Shown here: positions 18,101 to 24,833 of the stretch, in pieces
Numbering within the stretch: the first letter of the stretch is position 1
Layout of the letters: each line of letters begins with the position of its first letter
The notes under the pieces: model-generated
What the model was told of the DNA's origin: nothing
What the model saw: the letters and a program-made list of their open reading frames with translations, nothing else
The model's database searches: none
From: UBA6136 sp044350805
GTDB taxonomy: Bacteria > Pseudomonadota > Gammaproteobacteria > Methylococcales > Methylococcaceae
Assembly (NCBI GenBank): GCA_044350805.1
Contig: JBILGU010000015.1
Span: 1-64,000 of the forward strand
DNA: 64,000 bases
Direction of reading: 5' to 3'
Position numbers and translations under genes: made by a program

Positions 18101-19373
18101 CAAACTCGAGTGCGGGCCACAAAAGCCCTTGCCCCCGGAGGTGTTCAGCCATTTGCTGCGTCAGACCCGACAGGGCGCCCAGAACGGAAGGGTTCTCTTC
18201 GTATTTGAGAATCAGTAAAAGACCCAGCCAGAACGTCAGAATGTCGGGGGCTTTGGGGTTGTGCTCGTACTTTATAAGGAGAAGTTCACTGAGAAAACGG
18301 GGGCTTGGTGCCTGCGCGGTTGCCAGTTCGAGGCCTTCCTCCAGAGACGAATACGAAGGGTAGGATTCCCGCCATTCGTCGGCCTGCTTGATAAGGATTC
18401 GAAGTCGACTGAGCTGGGTGCCTTGAAGCAGGAGGGCGAAGCAATGAAAGATTCCAAAAATTCCCGGAAGGACTGCTTTCTTTTCCCCGGTCGCTTTTCG
18501 GTGGCATTTTAGGGCCTTTTCAAACGCACTCAGCCCGAAAAAGCGATCCCCGTTGAGGAGACCGAAAATGCCCTCGATGGCCCATCGTTCGGGGTCCGAT
18601 TCCGGGATCTCGCGACTCAGTGCCATAGCCTCCGGCAAATGCCCGATTTCGAGTAGCGCGAAAACCAGGCTTCCTGAGGGTATTCCCAGATGCAAAGCCC
18701 ATGCCTTGAGATCTTTTAGGGTCTCCGGGGTCCAGCCGAAACGGGCGCTGAGGTGAATCAGGATGCCGGGAAGGAATCGACGCTTGAGGTGATCAGGAAT
18801 CGAGGCGAACCATGCGGCATCGTAGGGATTGAGGAGTGCGCGGATTCCGATGATGTTTGCGGAGGGTATTCCGCTCCATCCCTCTCGCCAATAGCGGGTC
18901 GCATGTTTTCGGAAAGAGGTGATGATCTTGTCGATGTAGCCTTCGTCACCCTCATAAAGAGCGATTCGAATCTCCCGGATGAACTGTTCCCCGGATTCAA
19001 AACGAAGGTCGCCCAGTCGGGATCTTGGCATCCCGGGCCAATGGCTTTCCAGAGGCCAGGCAACGTGGGCCAGTTCAACAAAGCGGGCGAGTTCTCCGGC
19101 TTGGGTCAGGTGGCGCAAGATCAGATCCAGCCATTCGGGGGGACACGCCACCTTTTCTGCGCCGGATTTAAAACGCTGCAGGAGGCCCGCCGCAACGGCT
19201 GGATCGAGATTCAATTTCTGAGAGGAAGAAAAACCAAGCGTCGATTTGATCTCACGAAGCCCGAGCGGGGCGAAGTTAACTGCAACCAGCGCAACGACCT
19301 CCCGCAGGGGGGGATCAAGGTTCAGATAGAGGGACAGGCGCGCGTTGGAATGAGAAGTAGTTTCGGAGGTCAT
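15165..19373 (-). CDS. SNF2/SWI2-family DEAD-like ATPase (large)
   Basis: The protein has 1402 residues. The C-terminal third is a complete SNF2-type double-RecA motor: Walker A DDMGLGKTVQTIAL near residue 965, motif II VLDEAQAIKN near 1060, motif III LTGTPIENHLGELWN, then the helicase C domain with DGRTPTAERKRRVEAFQ and motif VI SSRAHRMGQERPVTVYRL. This matches bacterial Snf2 ATPases that act on DNA or RNA polymerase complexes (HepA/RapA group and relatives). The first about 900 residues form a long helical repeat-like region plus a beta-rich part that I cannot assign. No SWIM zinc motif is apparent. It is followed by a GT2 gene with a 4-nt overlap. No methylase or nuclease partners are nearby, so a defence role is not supported. 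Confidence 0.88.
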   Translation of the reverse strand: MTSETTSHSNARLSLYLNLDPPLREVVALVAVNFAPLGLREIKSTLGFSSSQKLNLDPAVAAGLLQRFKSGAEKVACPPEWLDLILRHLTQAGELARFVELAHVAWPLESHWPGMPRSRLGDLRFESGEQFIREIRIALYEGDEGYIDKIITSFRKHATRYWREGWSGIPSANIIGIRALLNPYDAAWFASIPDHLKRRFLPGILIHLSARFGWTPETLKDLKAWALHLGIPSGSLVFALLEIGHLPEAMALSREIPESDPERWAIEGIFGLLNGDRFFGLSAFEKALKCHRKATGEKKAVLPGIFGIFHCFALLLQGTQLSRLRILIKQADEWRESYPSYSSLEEGLELATAQAPSPRFLSELLLIKYEHNPKAPDILTFWLGLLLILKYEENPSVLGALSGLTQQMAEHLRGQGLLWPALEFEILHARLQGQGSAAKDSRLKDLEGEWTLLTDRVQYEAPWEKTLRAIEQRFPPKANIEEKCETKPAKPCRLAWFVEHQYGQRYLVEPREQKLNSKGWTKGRLLSVQNLIEERGFESEPSAQDREIIRHIRQGHYYRSFHLEEGGWKALVGHPAVFDHATGQTLEIEVVPPELRIQRETNHQVRISLWPIPQGEESLVFHRLSATTLRVTPIRNDHRRLLESIGNGFVVPESQHTRLIESLKGIAALVTIHSDLGTVDIGGIEAVSASTKPRLQLSQEGEGLNVCLQMRPFDTLGPYFPPGSGPKSLITESQGQRLQTQRDLQAELLVAMNIQGTCPSLSATLAEGAGWTWFLDSADASLEFLLELQSLPSESLDIEWPKGKKIEVLGEASPAKFNIRIGQQRDWFAVSGELETDHGEVILLQTLLKLTDNAQHRFIRLDGDRFLALTASLKKRLDDLRSLTEGQGASRKVHPLALSLLEGMAPEFQNFETDEAFKTRILQLKEALTAHPALPSTLTATLRDYQLEGYVWLSRLAAWGVGACLADDMGLGKTVQTIALILSRAAKGPTLIIAPTSVVFNWHNEIRRFAPTLHVQSLVGDRKAQIEGLGPFDVLVISYGLLQQESVLEPLLAMRYRSLVLDEAQAIKNTATQRSKAVMALQSDFRIALTGTPIENHLGELWNLFRFLNPGLLGSEASFNKKYAFPIERNGSRDAKHRLRQLIQPFFLRRTKSEVLDELPERTEIELKVVLTGKEAAFYEALRKKLVQEIEDSDPLAEDRRFKVLVALTQLRRACCNPNLIAPDLELASSKLELLGTVVDELLENRHKALIFSQFVDHLELIRKSLDQRGVHYQYLDGRTPTAERKRRVEAFQRGEGDVFLISLKAGGTGLNLTAADYVIHLDPWWNPAVEDQASSRAHRMGQERPVTVYRLITQGTIEEQIVRLHKSKRELAESLLEGGDISGRMDSDELLALMRAGALNP

Positions 19374-19491
19374 GGGATTTTTGTTCTGGGGCGCGAGAGA
19401 CGGACTGTCAGGACAATGATCATCGACAACGACGCGACTCTAAAGTCGGCTGATGCATATTGAACAAGTGCGAGGCAATCAATGGAGGGTT

Positions 19492-20505
19492 TCAATCGCC
19501 GTTCATTGAGAATCCATGGTGAGTCAGGCAGGCCTTGATCGATTGTGCCACCCGATTCCAGGAGAAATCCCGAGCCCGAATCAGACCGCTTTGTCGAAGT
19601 CGGTCACGAAGATCATCCTGATGAAGGGCTCTCAGGCCCTCAACCAGACTCTCGGGGCGGCCTGGATCGAAGTAAGCAACGGCATCCTGCCCGATTTCGG
19701 GAAGCGCGCTACGTTGGCTTGCCAGAACGGGTGTTCCTGAGGCCATGGCTTCCAGAAGCGGGAGTCCGAAGCCTTCGACCCAAGAGGGAATCACCAAGGC
19801 ATGGGCCCTTCGGTAGAGGGCAGCCAGCTTCTCATCCCCAAGTAATCCGGTGAAGTGAATACGCTCTGATAGATGGCAATCGAGATTCTGGCGCGTGAAC
19901 TCGGATGTGGGGTTGCCTGTCAGGACGAGATCAAACTCGCGGGACAGCCCGCTGGCTTCGAAAGCCCTCAGTAATCCTCCGACGTTTTTATGGGGCTTGT
20001 GATTTCCGACATAAAGAAAGAACGGTTTGGGCGTGGGTCCCCAACGAGGACCTTCGGGGTGAAACCAGGGGCTCACGCCATTACCGACCACGTGGACTTT
20101 TTCGGAGGGTATCCCACCCCAACCTACGATTCTCTGTTTCGAGTGCATTGAAACCGTCAAAATGCCGACGGCCCGGTGAAGGGCTGGCCGGATGACAGTG
20201 CTGTAGTAAGCTTTTTTAAAGAGGCTGGATTCTTCCGGCACCTCCAGATGGATCAGGTCATGCAGGGTGAAAAAGAACGGGCGGGGATTTCCCAAGGGGG
20301 GGTTGAAGCCAGGGCTCAGGTGGAATGAAGAGGAGGGCGTTTGATTCAGGGTGAACTGAAGCTTCAGGGGGTCCAGCAGGCTGAGCGGTTTCCCCTTGAG
20401 GGGGAGAGCCAGATGAGGAAGGCGATGGGCGATTTCGGTGGCAAAACGACCGATACCGTGGGGACCCTCCCAGCGGCGATCCAGGATGAGGGGTCCCTGT
20501 CTCAT
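19492..20505 (-). CDS. Family 4 glycosyltransferase
   Basis: This GT-B retaining glycosyltransferase (GT4, Glycos_transf_1 domain) has 337 residues from the ATG at 20505, which gives MRQGPLILDRRWEGPHGIGR. HGIGRF is the N-terminal glycine-loop motif. The C-terminal domain shows FLYVGNHKPHKN and the acidic site VIPSWVEGFGLPLLEAMASG with the EX7E motif. The open frame continues upstream to 20748 but would then run through the RRM gene and encode an Ala/Val-rich low-complexity stretch, so that start is rejected. Its acceptor is unknown; the mannosyltransferase-like group is likely. Confidence 0.87.
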   Translation of the reverse strand: MRQGPLILDRRWEGPHGIGRFATEIAHRLPHLALPLKGKPLSLLDPLKLQFTLNQTPSSSFHLSPGFNPPLGNPRPFFFTLHDLIHLEVPEESSLFKKAYYSTVIRPALHRAVGILTVSMHSKQRIVGWGGIPSEKVHVVGNGVSPWFHPEGPRWGPTPKPFFLYVGNHKPHKNVGGLLRAFEASGLSREFDLVLTGNPTSEFTRQNLDCHLSERIHFTGLLGDEKLAALYRRAHALVIPSWVEGFGLPLLEAMASGTPVLASQRSALPEIGQDAVAYFDPGRPESLVEGLRALHQDDLRDRLRQSGLIRARDFSWNRVAQSIKACLTHHGFSMNGD

Positions 20506-20554
20506 GGCGTTTGCGTGTGTTCTGGTGATGAAACAACTTAAGGGTTCTGAATGC

Positions 20555-20580
20555 AAAGGGGCCGCGATGCGGCCCCCAGA
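20555..20580 (-). terminator. Intrinsic terminator of the RRM gene
   Basis: GGGGCCGC (20558-20565) and GCGGCCCC (20569-20576) make a perfect 8-bp GC stem with a GAT loop. It begins 24 nt after the RRM gene stop on the minus strand. The following minus-strand bases are TTTGCATT, a weak U-tract. The stem also stands 53 nt before the glycosyltransferase start, so it separates the two genes. Confidence 0.65.
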
Positions 20581-20599
20581 TCCCGGACAGTGACCGGAC

Positions 20600-20935
20600 T
20601 TAGAAGCGACGACCGCCGCCGAAGCCACCGCGATCTCCACGGTCGCCACCGAAACCGCCGCGACGCGGAGCACCGCCGGCCGGACGGCTGTCGTCACGCG
20701 GACGCGCTTCATTGACGGTGATGGTGCGGCCACCAAGATCGGTGCCATTCAACTTTTCGATCGCCGAAGCGGCGCCGGCATCTTCCATTTCAACAAAACC
20801 AAAGCCCTTGGACTGGCCGGTCATGCGGTCGGTGATGACATTGACAGAAGATACGTCGCCAAACTGTGCGAAGGCATCACGCAGTTCATCCTGGGTGGTC
20901 TTGAACGAAAGGTTGCCGACATAAATATTTTTCAT
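20600..20935 (-). CDS. Glycine-rich RRM RNA-binding protein
   Basis: This 111-residue protein has one RNA-recognition motif followed by a glycine/arginine-rich tail, as in cyanobacterial and proteobacterial Rbp proteins. RNP2 is IYVGNL (residues 4-9) and RNP1 is KGFGFVEM (about residues 43-50). The tail contains GGFGG and RGG-like repeats from residue 85. Such proteins are often induced by cold and bind RNA as chaperones. A long leader (about 285 bp to the next gene) and a strong 3' hairpin fit a monocistronic, regulated gene. That cold shock controls it here is only inferred. Confidence 0.93.
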   Translation of the reverse strand: MKNIYVGNLSFKTTQDELRDAFAQFGDVSSVNVITDRMTGQSKGFGFVEMEDAGAASAIEKLNGTDLGGRTITVNEARPRDDSRPAGGAPRRGGFGGDRGDRGGFGGGRRF

Positions 20936-21222
20936 AAAGCTAGAACTCCAAACCCGACACGTCGCCGGAACGTACTTGAAAACAAATGTCCCCCAAAGGG
21001 ACGATAAAACCTAGGCGAGTTACTTCGTGTGGGAGCGGACTTCAAGAAAAAGCGTTGTGATGCGCCGGATTCGCGAAGATCCTGTGCTTGACGCCAGGAA
21101 GAACTTTAAAGGCCCTATAACGGTAACACGCTAATTTGAATTTGCCCATTGTTTTTTATAGGGGATTTTCCCCTTGAATGGCCTATTCTGAGGGTATTTG
21201 ATGGAAAGGATGTTTCAAGTTG
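20936..21222. promoter_or_regulatory. Divergent leader region, RRM gene and EamA transporter
   Basis: This 287-bp intergenic region serves two divergent genes. It contains an AT-rich block (GTTTTTTATA, 21151-21160) joined to a 6-bp inverted repeat AGGGGA/TCCCCT (21160-21165 and 21169-21174). TTGAAT near 21174 and TTTGAT 17 nt later could be a plus-strand promoter, but it would leave almost no leader. A long untranslated leader for the RRM gene is possible. Confidence 0.35.
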
Positions 21223-22209
21223 ATGAAAATACCTAAGGAATATCCGAAAGAGGCTTTGGGTCTTTTGGATATGGGGCTGGCCTCTCTCCTATTTGCCGCG
21301 ATGGCAGGCTGCGTGTTTGCGGTTTCGAAAGGACCCCATCCCCTGGAAGCCCCGGTGGTGAGCTTCATTCGCGTCGGGGTGAACCTCGGGGTGGTCTTCA
21401 TTCCGGCACTCCTTGCCGGCAAGGTAAGGACACTCTTCGGCGACCTTCGGCCCTCACTGTGGCTCCGGGGTCTTTTTGGTGGGTCGTCCCTGATGCTCTC
21501 ATTTCTCTCCATCCAGCGCATCGGTCCCGGGGAGAGTGCCTTTCTGACGGCGACCAGCGGGATCTTTGTCGCCGCTATGGGGCCTTGGGTTCTGGGTCAG
21601 CGAAACCGTTGGGGAGATTGGATTGCGATCCTGGGCGCCTTTGTGGGGCTCTATCTTTTGATGGCCCCTCAGGAAGCAGATCGAGATCTTCTTGGGCGTC
21701 TGATGGGGGTGGGGTCAGGATTTCTAGCGGCCCTGGCCTATCTCATGGTCTCTCGGGCCGGTCGAAGCAATCACCCGGTCACCATCGTCTTCTATTTCAG
21801 CCTGATCGGATTTTTGATCCACGGCGTCTGGTTCTCATTCGTGGGTCTGAAACTCCCGATGGATGAGAGGGCTTGGGGGCTGGCCCTAGGGGCCGGCCTT
21901 TTGGGAACGATCGCCCAGTTCTTCCTGACCCGGGCCTACCAGAGGGCACCGGCCGCCAAGGTCAGCGCGATGGCGTTTTTGTCCCCGGTCTTGAGCCTTT
22001 GGGTGAGCGTGGCTTTTTTTGCGGTTCAGCCTTCGGAGCGGGCCCTTTGGGGGTGTTTCCTGATCCTCCTCGCGGGGGTGTTCCTGCCTTTCGTGCGGAT
22101 CCTGAGCCCCTCGGCGGGTTCCTTAGGAAACGACCTGAAGCCGGTTTCGAAACGAAGGCGGAGGTCTGAAAGGCGTAACTCAGGATCGCGGCGGTCTGGG
22201 CGACATTGA
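21223..22209 (+). CDS. EamA/DMT-family permease
   Basis: This is a 328-residue inner-membrane protein with about ten hydrophobic helices arranged as two EamA repeats. The first repeat shows FIRVGVNLGVVFIPALL and GGSSLMLSFLSIQRIGPGES; the second shows AQFFLTRAYQRAPAAKVSAM, the usual signature position. The family exports or imports small metabolites; the substrate is unknown. After the last helix comes a basic tail (KRRRRSERR) that lies opposite the core of the trmH-like gene. The two genes converge with a 248-nt overlap, so one of the two C termini is probably a recent extension. Confidence 0.87.
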   Translation: MKIPKEYPKEALGLLDMGLASLLFAAMAGCVFAVSKGPHPLEAPVVSFIRVGVNLGVVFIPALLAGKVRTLFGDLRPSLWLRGLFGGSSLMLSFLSIQRIGPGESAFLTATSGIFVAAMGPWVLGQRNRWGDWIAILGAFVGLYLLMAPQEADRDLLGRLMGVGSGFLAALAYLMVSRAGRSNHPVTIVFYFSLIGFLIHGVWFSFVGLKLPMDERAWGLALGAGLLGTIAQFFLTRAYQRAPAAKVSAMAFLSPVLSLWVSVAFFAVQPSERALWGCFLILLAGVFLPFVRILSPSAGSLGNDLKPVSKRRRRSERRNSGSRRSGRH

Positions 22210-22999
22210 GCGACTGAAGATCGCCCGTTCCTGGAATCATCAAAAGATCGTCGCAGGATTTGAGCCTTTCAGAGGACAGTCCCTCCTCTTCGTTCCCGAG
22301 AAGGATCAGCCGGGGGGTAGGTTTTCCCTCCGCCAGAGACCTCAGGGATTGCGCCTGTCGTGAGAGCGTGGTCGCGGTGACCTTGAAGCCTTTTCGGGCC
22401 TCTTCCAAGAGATTCTGGAGACCCTCTGCTCTGAAGATGGTGAGGGCTTCAAGACCTCCTTCAGCCACCCGGTAAGCGGCATCAGAGAGTCCTGCTTGGC
22501 GGGGGTCATCGGAAAGAATCAGCGACTTGAACCCAAAAAAGGCGAGAGACCTTGCAATGGCGCCGATGTTGTGGGGATTGCCGATCCCATCCAGGACAAA
22601 ATGCACGGGGCCTAGGTCTTTTAACTGCGAAAGACTGTGCCTGGTGAGGGCATGCTCAGTCTTGGGGGTCGCGATAGCGACCAGCCCCCCGTGGTGGGGA
22701 GAGCCATAGATTTTCTCGAGTTCGCCATCCGGCACCATGCGATAGGGCAATCGCCGCTGGGCGAGTTCCCGACAATAATCCCCCACGTTCCGCGATTTTG
22801 ATTCGGCATAGAAAAAGCGCAAGACCCGGTCCGGGTCATGCAGAAACAGTGCCCCAACGGCGGGGCCCCCTGCGATTCGGATTTCGGAAACGCGGCGGGT
22901 TTCAGAGCGCTCAGGAATCTCTGAATACCAGGAATCTGAGGAGGGTTCAGCGCGATCCCGGAATGTGGATCGAGGGGTGCGGGGGGGACGGTTGGTCAT
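21962..22999 (-). CDS. TrmH-family (SpoU) rRNA/tRNA 2'-O-methyltransferase, YfiF-like
   Basis: This SPOUT-class methyltransferase transfers a methyl group from SAM to a ribose 2'-OH of RNA. Motif 1 is NPHNIGAIARS (141-151), motif 2 LILLGNEEEGLS (231-242) and motif 3 IPGTGDLQSLNVAQTAAI (255-272). An N-terminal extension of about 45 residues and a substrate-binding subdomain precede the core, as in E. coli YfiF. The tail from about residue 283 is Pro/Gly/Lys-rich low complexity with no family match, and it is encoded antisense to the last helices of the EamA transporter. The RNA target is unknown. Confidence 0.87.
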   Translation of the reverse strand: MTNRPPRTPRSTFRDRAEPSSDSWYSEIPERSETRRVSEIRIAGGPAVGALFLHDPDRVLRFFYAESKSRNVGDYCRELAQRRLPYRMVPDGELEKIYGSPHHGGLVAIATPKTEHALTRHSLSQLKDLGPVHFVLDGIGNPHNIGAIARSLAFFGFKSLILSDDPRQAGLSDAAYRVAEGGLEALTIFRAEGLQNLLEEARKGFKVTATTLSRQAQSLRSLAEGKPTPRLILLGNEEEGLSSERLKSCDDLLMIPGTGDLQSLNVAQTAAILSYAFQTSAFVSKPASGRFLRNPPRGSGSARKAGTPPRGGSGNTPKGPAPKAEPQKKPRSPKGSRPGTKTPSR

Positions 23000-23052
23000 G
23001 ATTCAATCTGTCTTGGGGCTCAAAGAAGTAAGGTGCTCGGGCGCATCAGGCC

Positions 23053-23748
23053 ATGTGGCAGGGACAATCCACGACCGATACGGCAGAATGCCTAATGTTG
23101 CAGATAGAGCAAATCGGTGTGGCCCGCATTATCCTTTTTAATAAACCCTTTGGGGTCTTGTCGCAGTTCACAGATCCCGAGGGCGACCGTGAGACGCTGG
23201 CACATTATCTCGACCTTCCAGGATTCAGACCGGCGGGAAGGCTCGATTATGACAGCGAAGGGCTACTGATCTTGACGGACTCAGGGGTGCTCCAGTCGAA
23301 AATCGCCGATCCTCGTCACAAGATGGCCAAGAACTACTGGGTTCAGGTCGAAGGGGAGCCCGAGGAAACCGATCTCGATCGTCTTCGCGCCGGGGTCCTT
23401 TTGAAGGATGGATCGACGTTGCCGGCCCAAGTCGAGCGAATGATTGAGCCTTTGGGCTTATGGGACCGGAATCCCCCCATCCGCTACCGGGCGTCCATTC
23501 CAACGGCCTGGTTGAGCCTGACCATTCGGGAGGGCCGAAATCGCCAGGTGCGGCGAATGACGGCCGCGATCGGCTATCCGACGCTCCGTCTGGTGCGAGC
23601 CCAAATTGGCGATTGGGCCCTTGAGGCTCTTAGGCCCGGAGGATTCAGGGAATCCAAGATTCCTGAACACATAACAGGCTCACCACACCGGCGGAACGCA
23701 CCACCCCCCTCTTCAAGGACTCGTTCACGCTCAAGAAGACCGGCATAA
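23053..23748 (+). CDS. rluE: RluE-like rRNA pseudouridine synthase
   Basis: This RsuA-type pseudouridine synthase closely resembles RluE, which modifies U2457 of 23S rRNA in E. coli. The sequence begins its core with ILFNKPFGVLSQFTDPEG, has the catalytic Asp65 in AGRLDYDSEGLL, and ends with the RluE-specific run WLSLTIREGRNRQVRRMTAA. There is no N-terminal S4 domain, as expected for RluE. The last about 30 residues are a basic Arg/Ser tail. The start could be 23053 or the ATG at 23095; neither has a strong ribosome-binding site. Confidence 0.9.
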   Translation: MWQGQSTTDTAECLMLQIEQIGVARIILFNKPFGVLSQFTDPEGDRETLAHYLDLPGFRPAGRLDYDSEGLLILTDSGVLQSKIADPRHKMAKNYWVQVEGEPEETDLDRLRAGVLLKDGSTLPAQVERMIEPLGLWDRNPPIRYRASIPTAWLSLTIREGRNRQVRRMTAAIGYPTLRLVRAQIGDWALEALRPGGFRESKIPEHITGSPHRRNAPPPSSRTRSRSRRPA

Positions 23749-23776
23749 CTTTGGATGGATGATTTTGGCTCTTCTT

Positions 23777-24712
23777 CTAGCTGAGGCTGGAACCAAAATT
23801 CTCCCGGTATCGGTCTTTGAATTCCTTGAGCGTAAAGCCATGATTTTGGGTGCCGGGGGACTCTACCTTGATGGCGCCCATGAGGGAGGCAATGCGGCCG
23901 GTAGTTTCAAGGTCAAAACCTTCAAGAATTCCATGTACGAGACCCGCGCGGAAGGCATCCCCACAGCCAGTCGGATCACGGGTTGCGACCGGTTTCGCTG
24001 GAGGGATTTCAATGACACGTCCATCAGTGTAAATGTGCGACCCTTGGCTACCTTTAGTGATGATCAGGGCTTTGACCTTTGAAGCGATTTCCTCGGCCTT
24101 CATGCCAGTTCGATCCTGCATCAATTGCGCTTCATAGTCGTTGAGGGTGACCCAGGTCGCCTGTTCGACCAGCGAGAGCAGCTCTGTGCCATCGAACATG
24201 GGCATGCCCTGACCGGGATCAAAAATAAAGGGAATCCCCTTTTCCACAAATTCTTTTGCGTGCTGAATCATCCCCTCCTTGCCATCCGGGGAAATCAGCC
24301 CCAGACGAATGGAACGGTCTTCTGGAATCGGGTTCTCATGGGCAAAGCTCATCGCCCCGGGATGAAAGGCCGTGATCTGATTGTCATCCAGGTCCGTCGT
24401 GATATAGGCCTGTGCGGTATAGCTCTCTGGAATGACCTTGATCAGGTCCTTGGAAATGCCAAGAGTCGAGAGCCAGTCCTGATAAGGCCCAAAATCCTTG
24501 CCGACGGTCGCGAGAATCTGAGGGTCTCCCCCCAAAAGCTTCAGGTTGTAGGCAATGTTTCCGGCGCAGCCGCCATATTCCCGGCGAAGCTCGGGGACCA
24601 GGAACGCCACATTCAGAATGTGGACCTGTTCGGGGAGAATGTGATGCTTGAAGCGATCAGGGAACACCATGATGGTGTCATAGGCCATCGAGCCACAGAT
24701 CAGAGCGGTCAT
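23777..24712 (-). CDS. PfkB-family carbohydrate (adenosine-type) kinase
   Basis: This 311-residue ribokinase-fold enzyme phosphorylates a sugar or nucleoside with ATP. The N-terminal PfkB signature lies in GGCAGNIAYNLKLLGG (47-62), and the C-terminal signature DPTGCGDAFRAG (246-257) carries catalytic Asp252. Sequence style matches the betaproteobacterial proteins annotated as adenosine kinase or carbohydrate kinase, close to the adenosine-kinase branch. Substrate cannot be proven from sequence. It starts MTALICGSMAYDTIMVF. It stands between rluE (convergent) and the dynamin gene (same strand, 121-nt gap). Confidence 0.88.
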   Translation of the reverse strand: MTALICGSMAYDTIMVFPDRFKHHILPEQVHILNVAFLVPELRREYGGCAGNIAYNLKLLGGDPQILATVGKDFGPYQDWLSTLGISKDLIKVIPESYTAQAYITTDLDDNQITAFHPGAMSFAHENPIPEDRSIRLGLISPDGKEGMIQHAKEFVEKGIPFIFDPGQGMPMFDGTELLSLVEQATWVTLNDYEAQLMQDRTGMKAEEIASKVKALIITKGSQGSHIYTDGRVIEIPPAKPVATRDPTGCGDAFRAGLVHGILEGFDLETTGRIASLMGAIKVESPGTQNHGFTLKEFKDRYRENFGSSLS

Positions 24713-24833
24713 AGTTCAGTCTCGTTAGGAAGAGCGCCCCCTCAAGGGGACGTTCACGCATTGCAAAAGGGGCGAGTGGAAGCAGAAGAGCTTTCCGCAA
24801 GGTTCATGGGAAGGAAGGCTTTAAGCGCAGCCT

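Noticed and set aside
15165..19373. SNF2 ATPase as part of a defence island (DISARM-like)
   Set aside because: No methylase, nuclease or other defence genes lie next to it; the neighbours are glycosyltransferases.
20506..20748. Upstream extension of the GT4 gene through the RRM gene
   Set aside because: It would encode an Ala/Val-rich low-complexity stretch in another frame of the RRM coding sequence and crosses a strong terminator hairpin.
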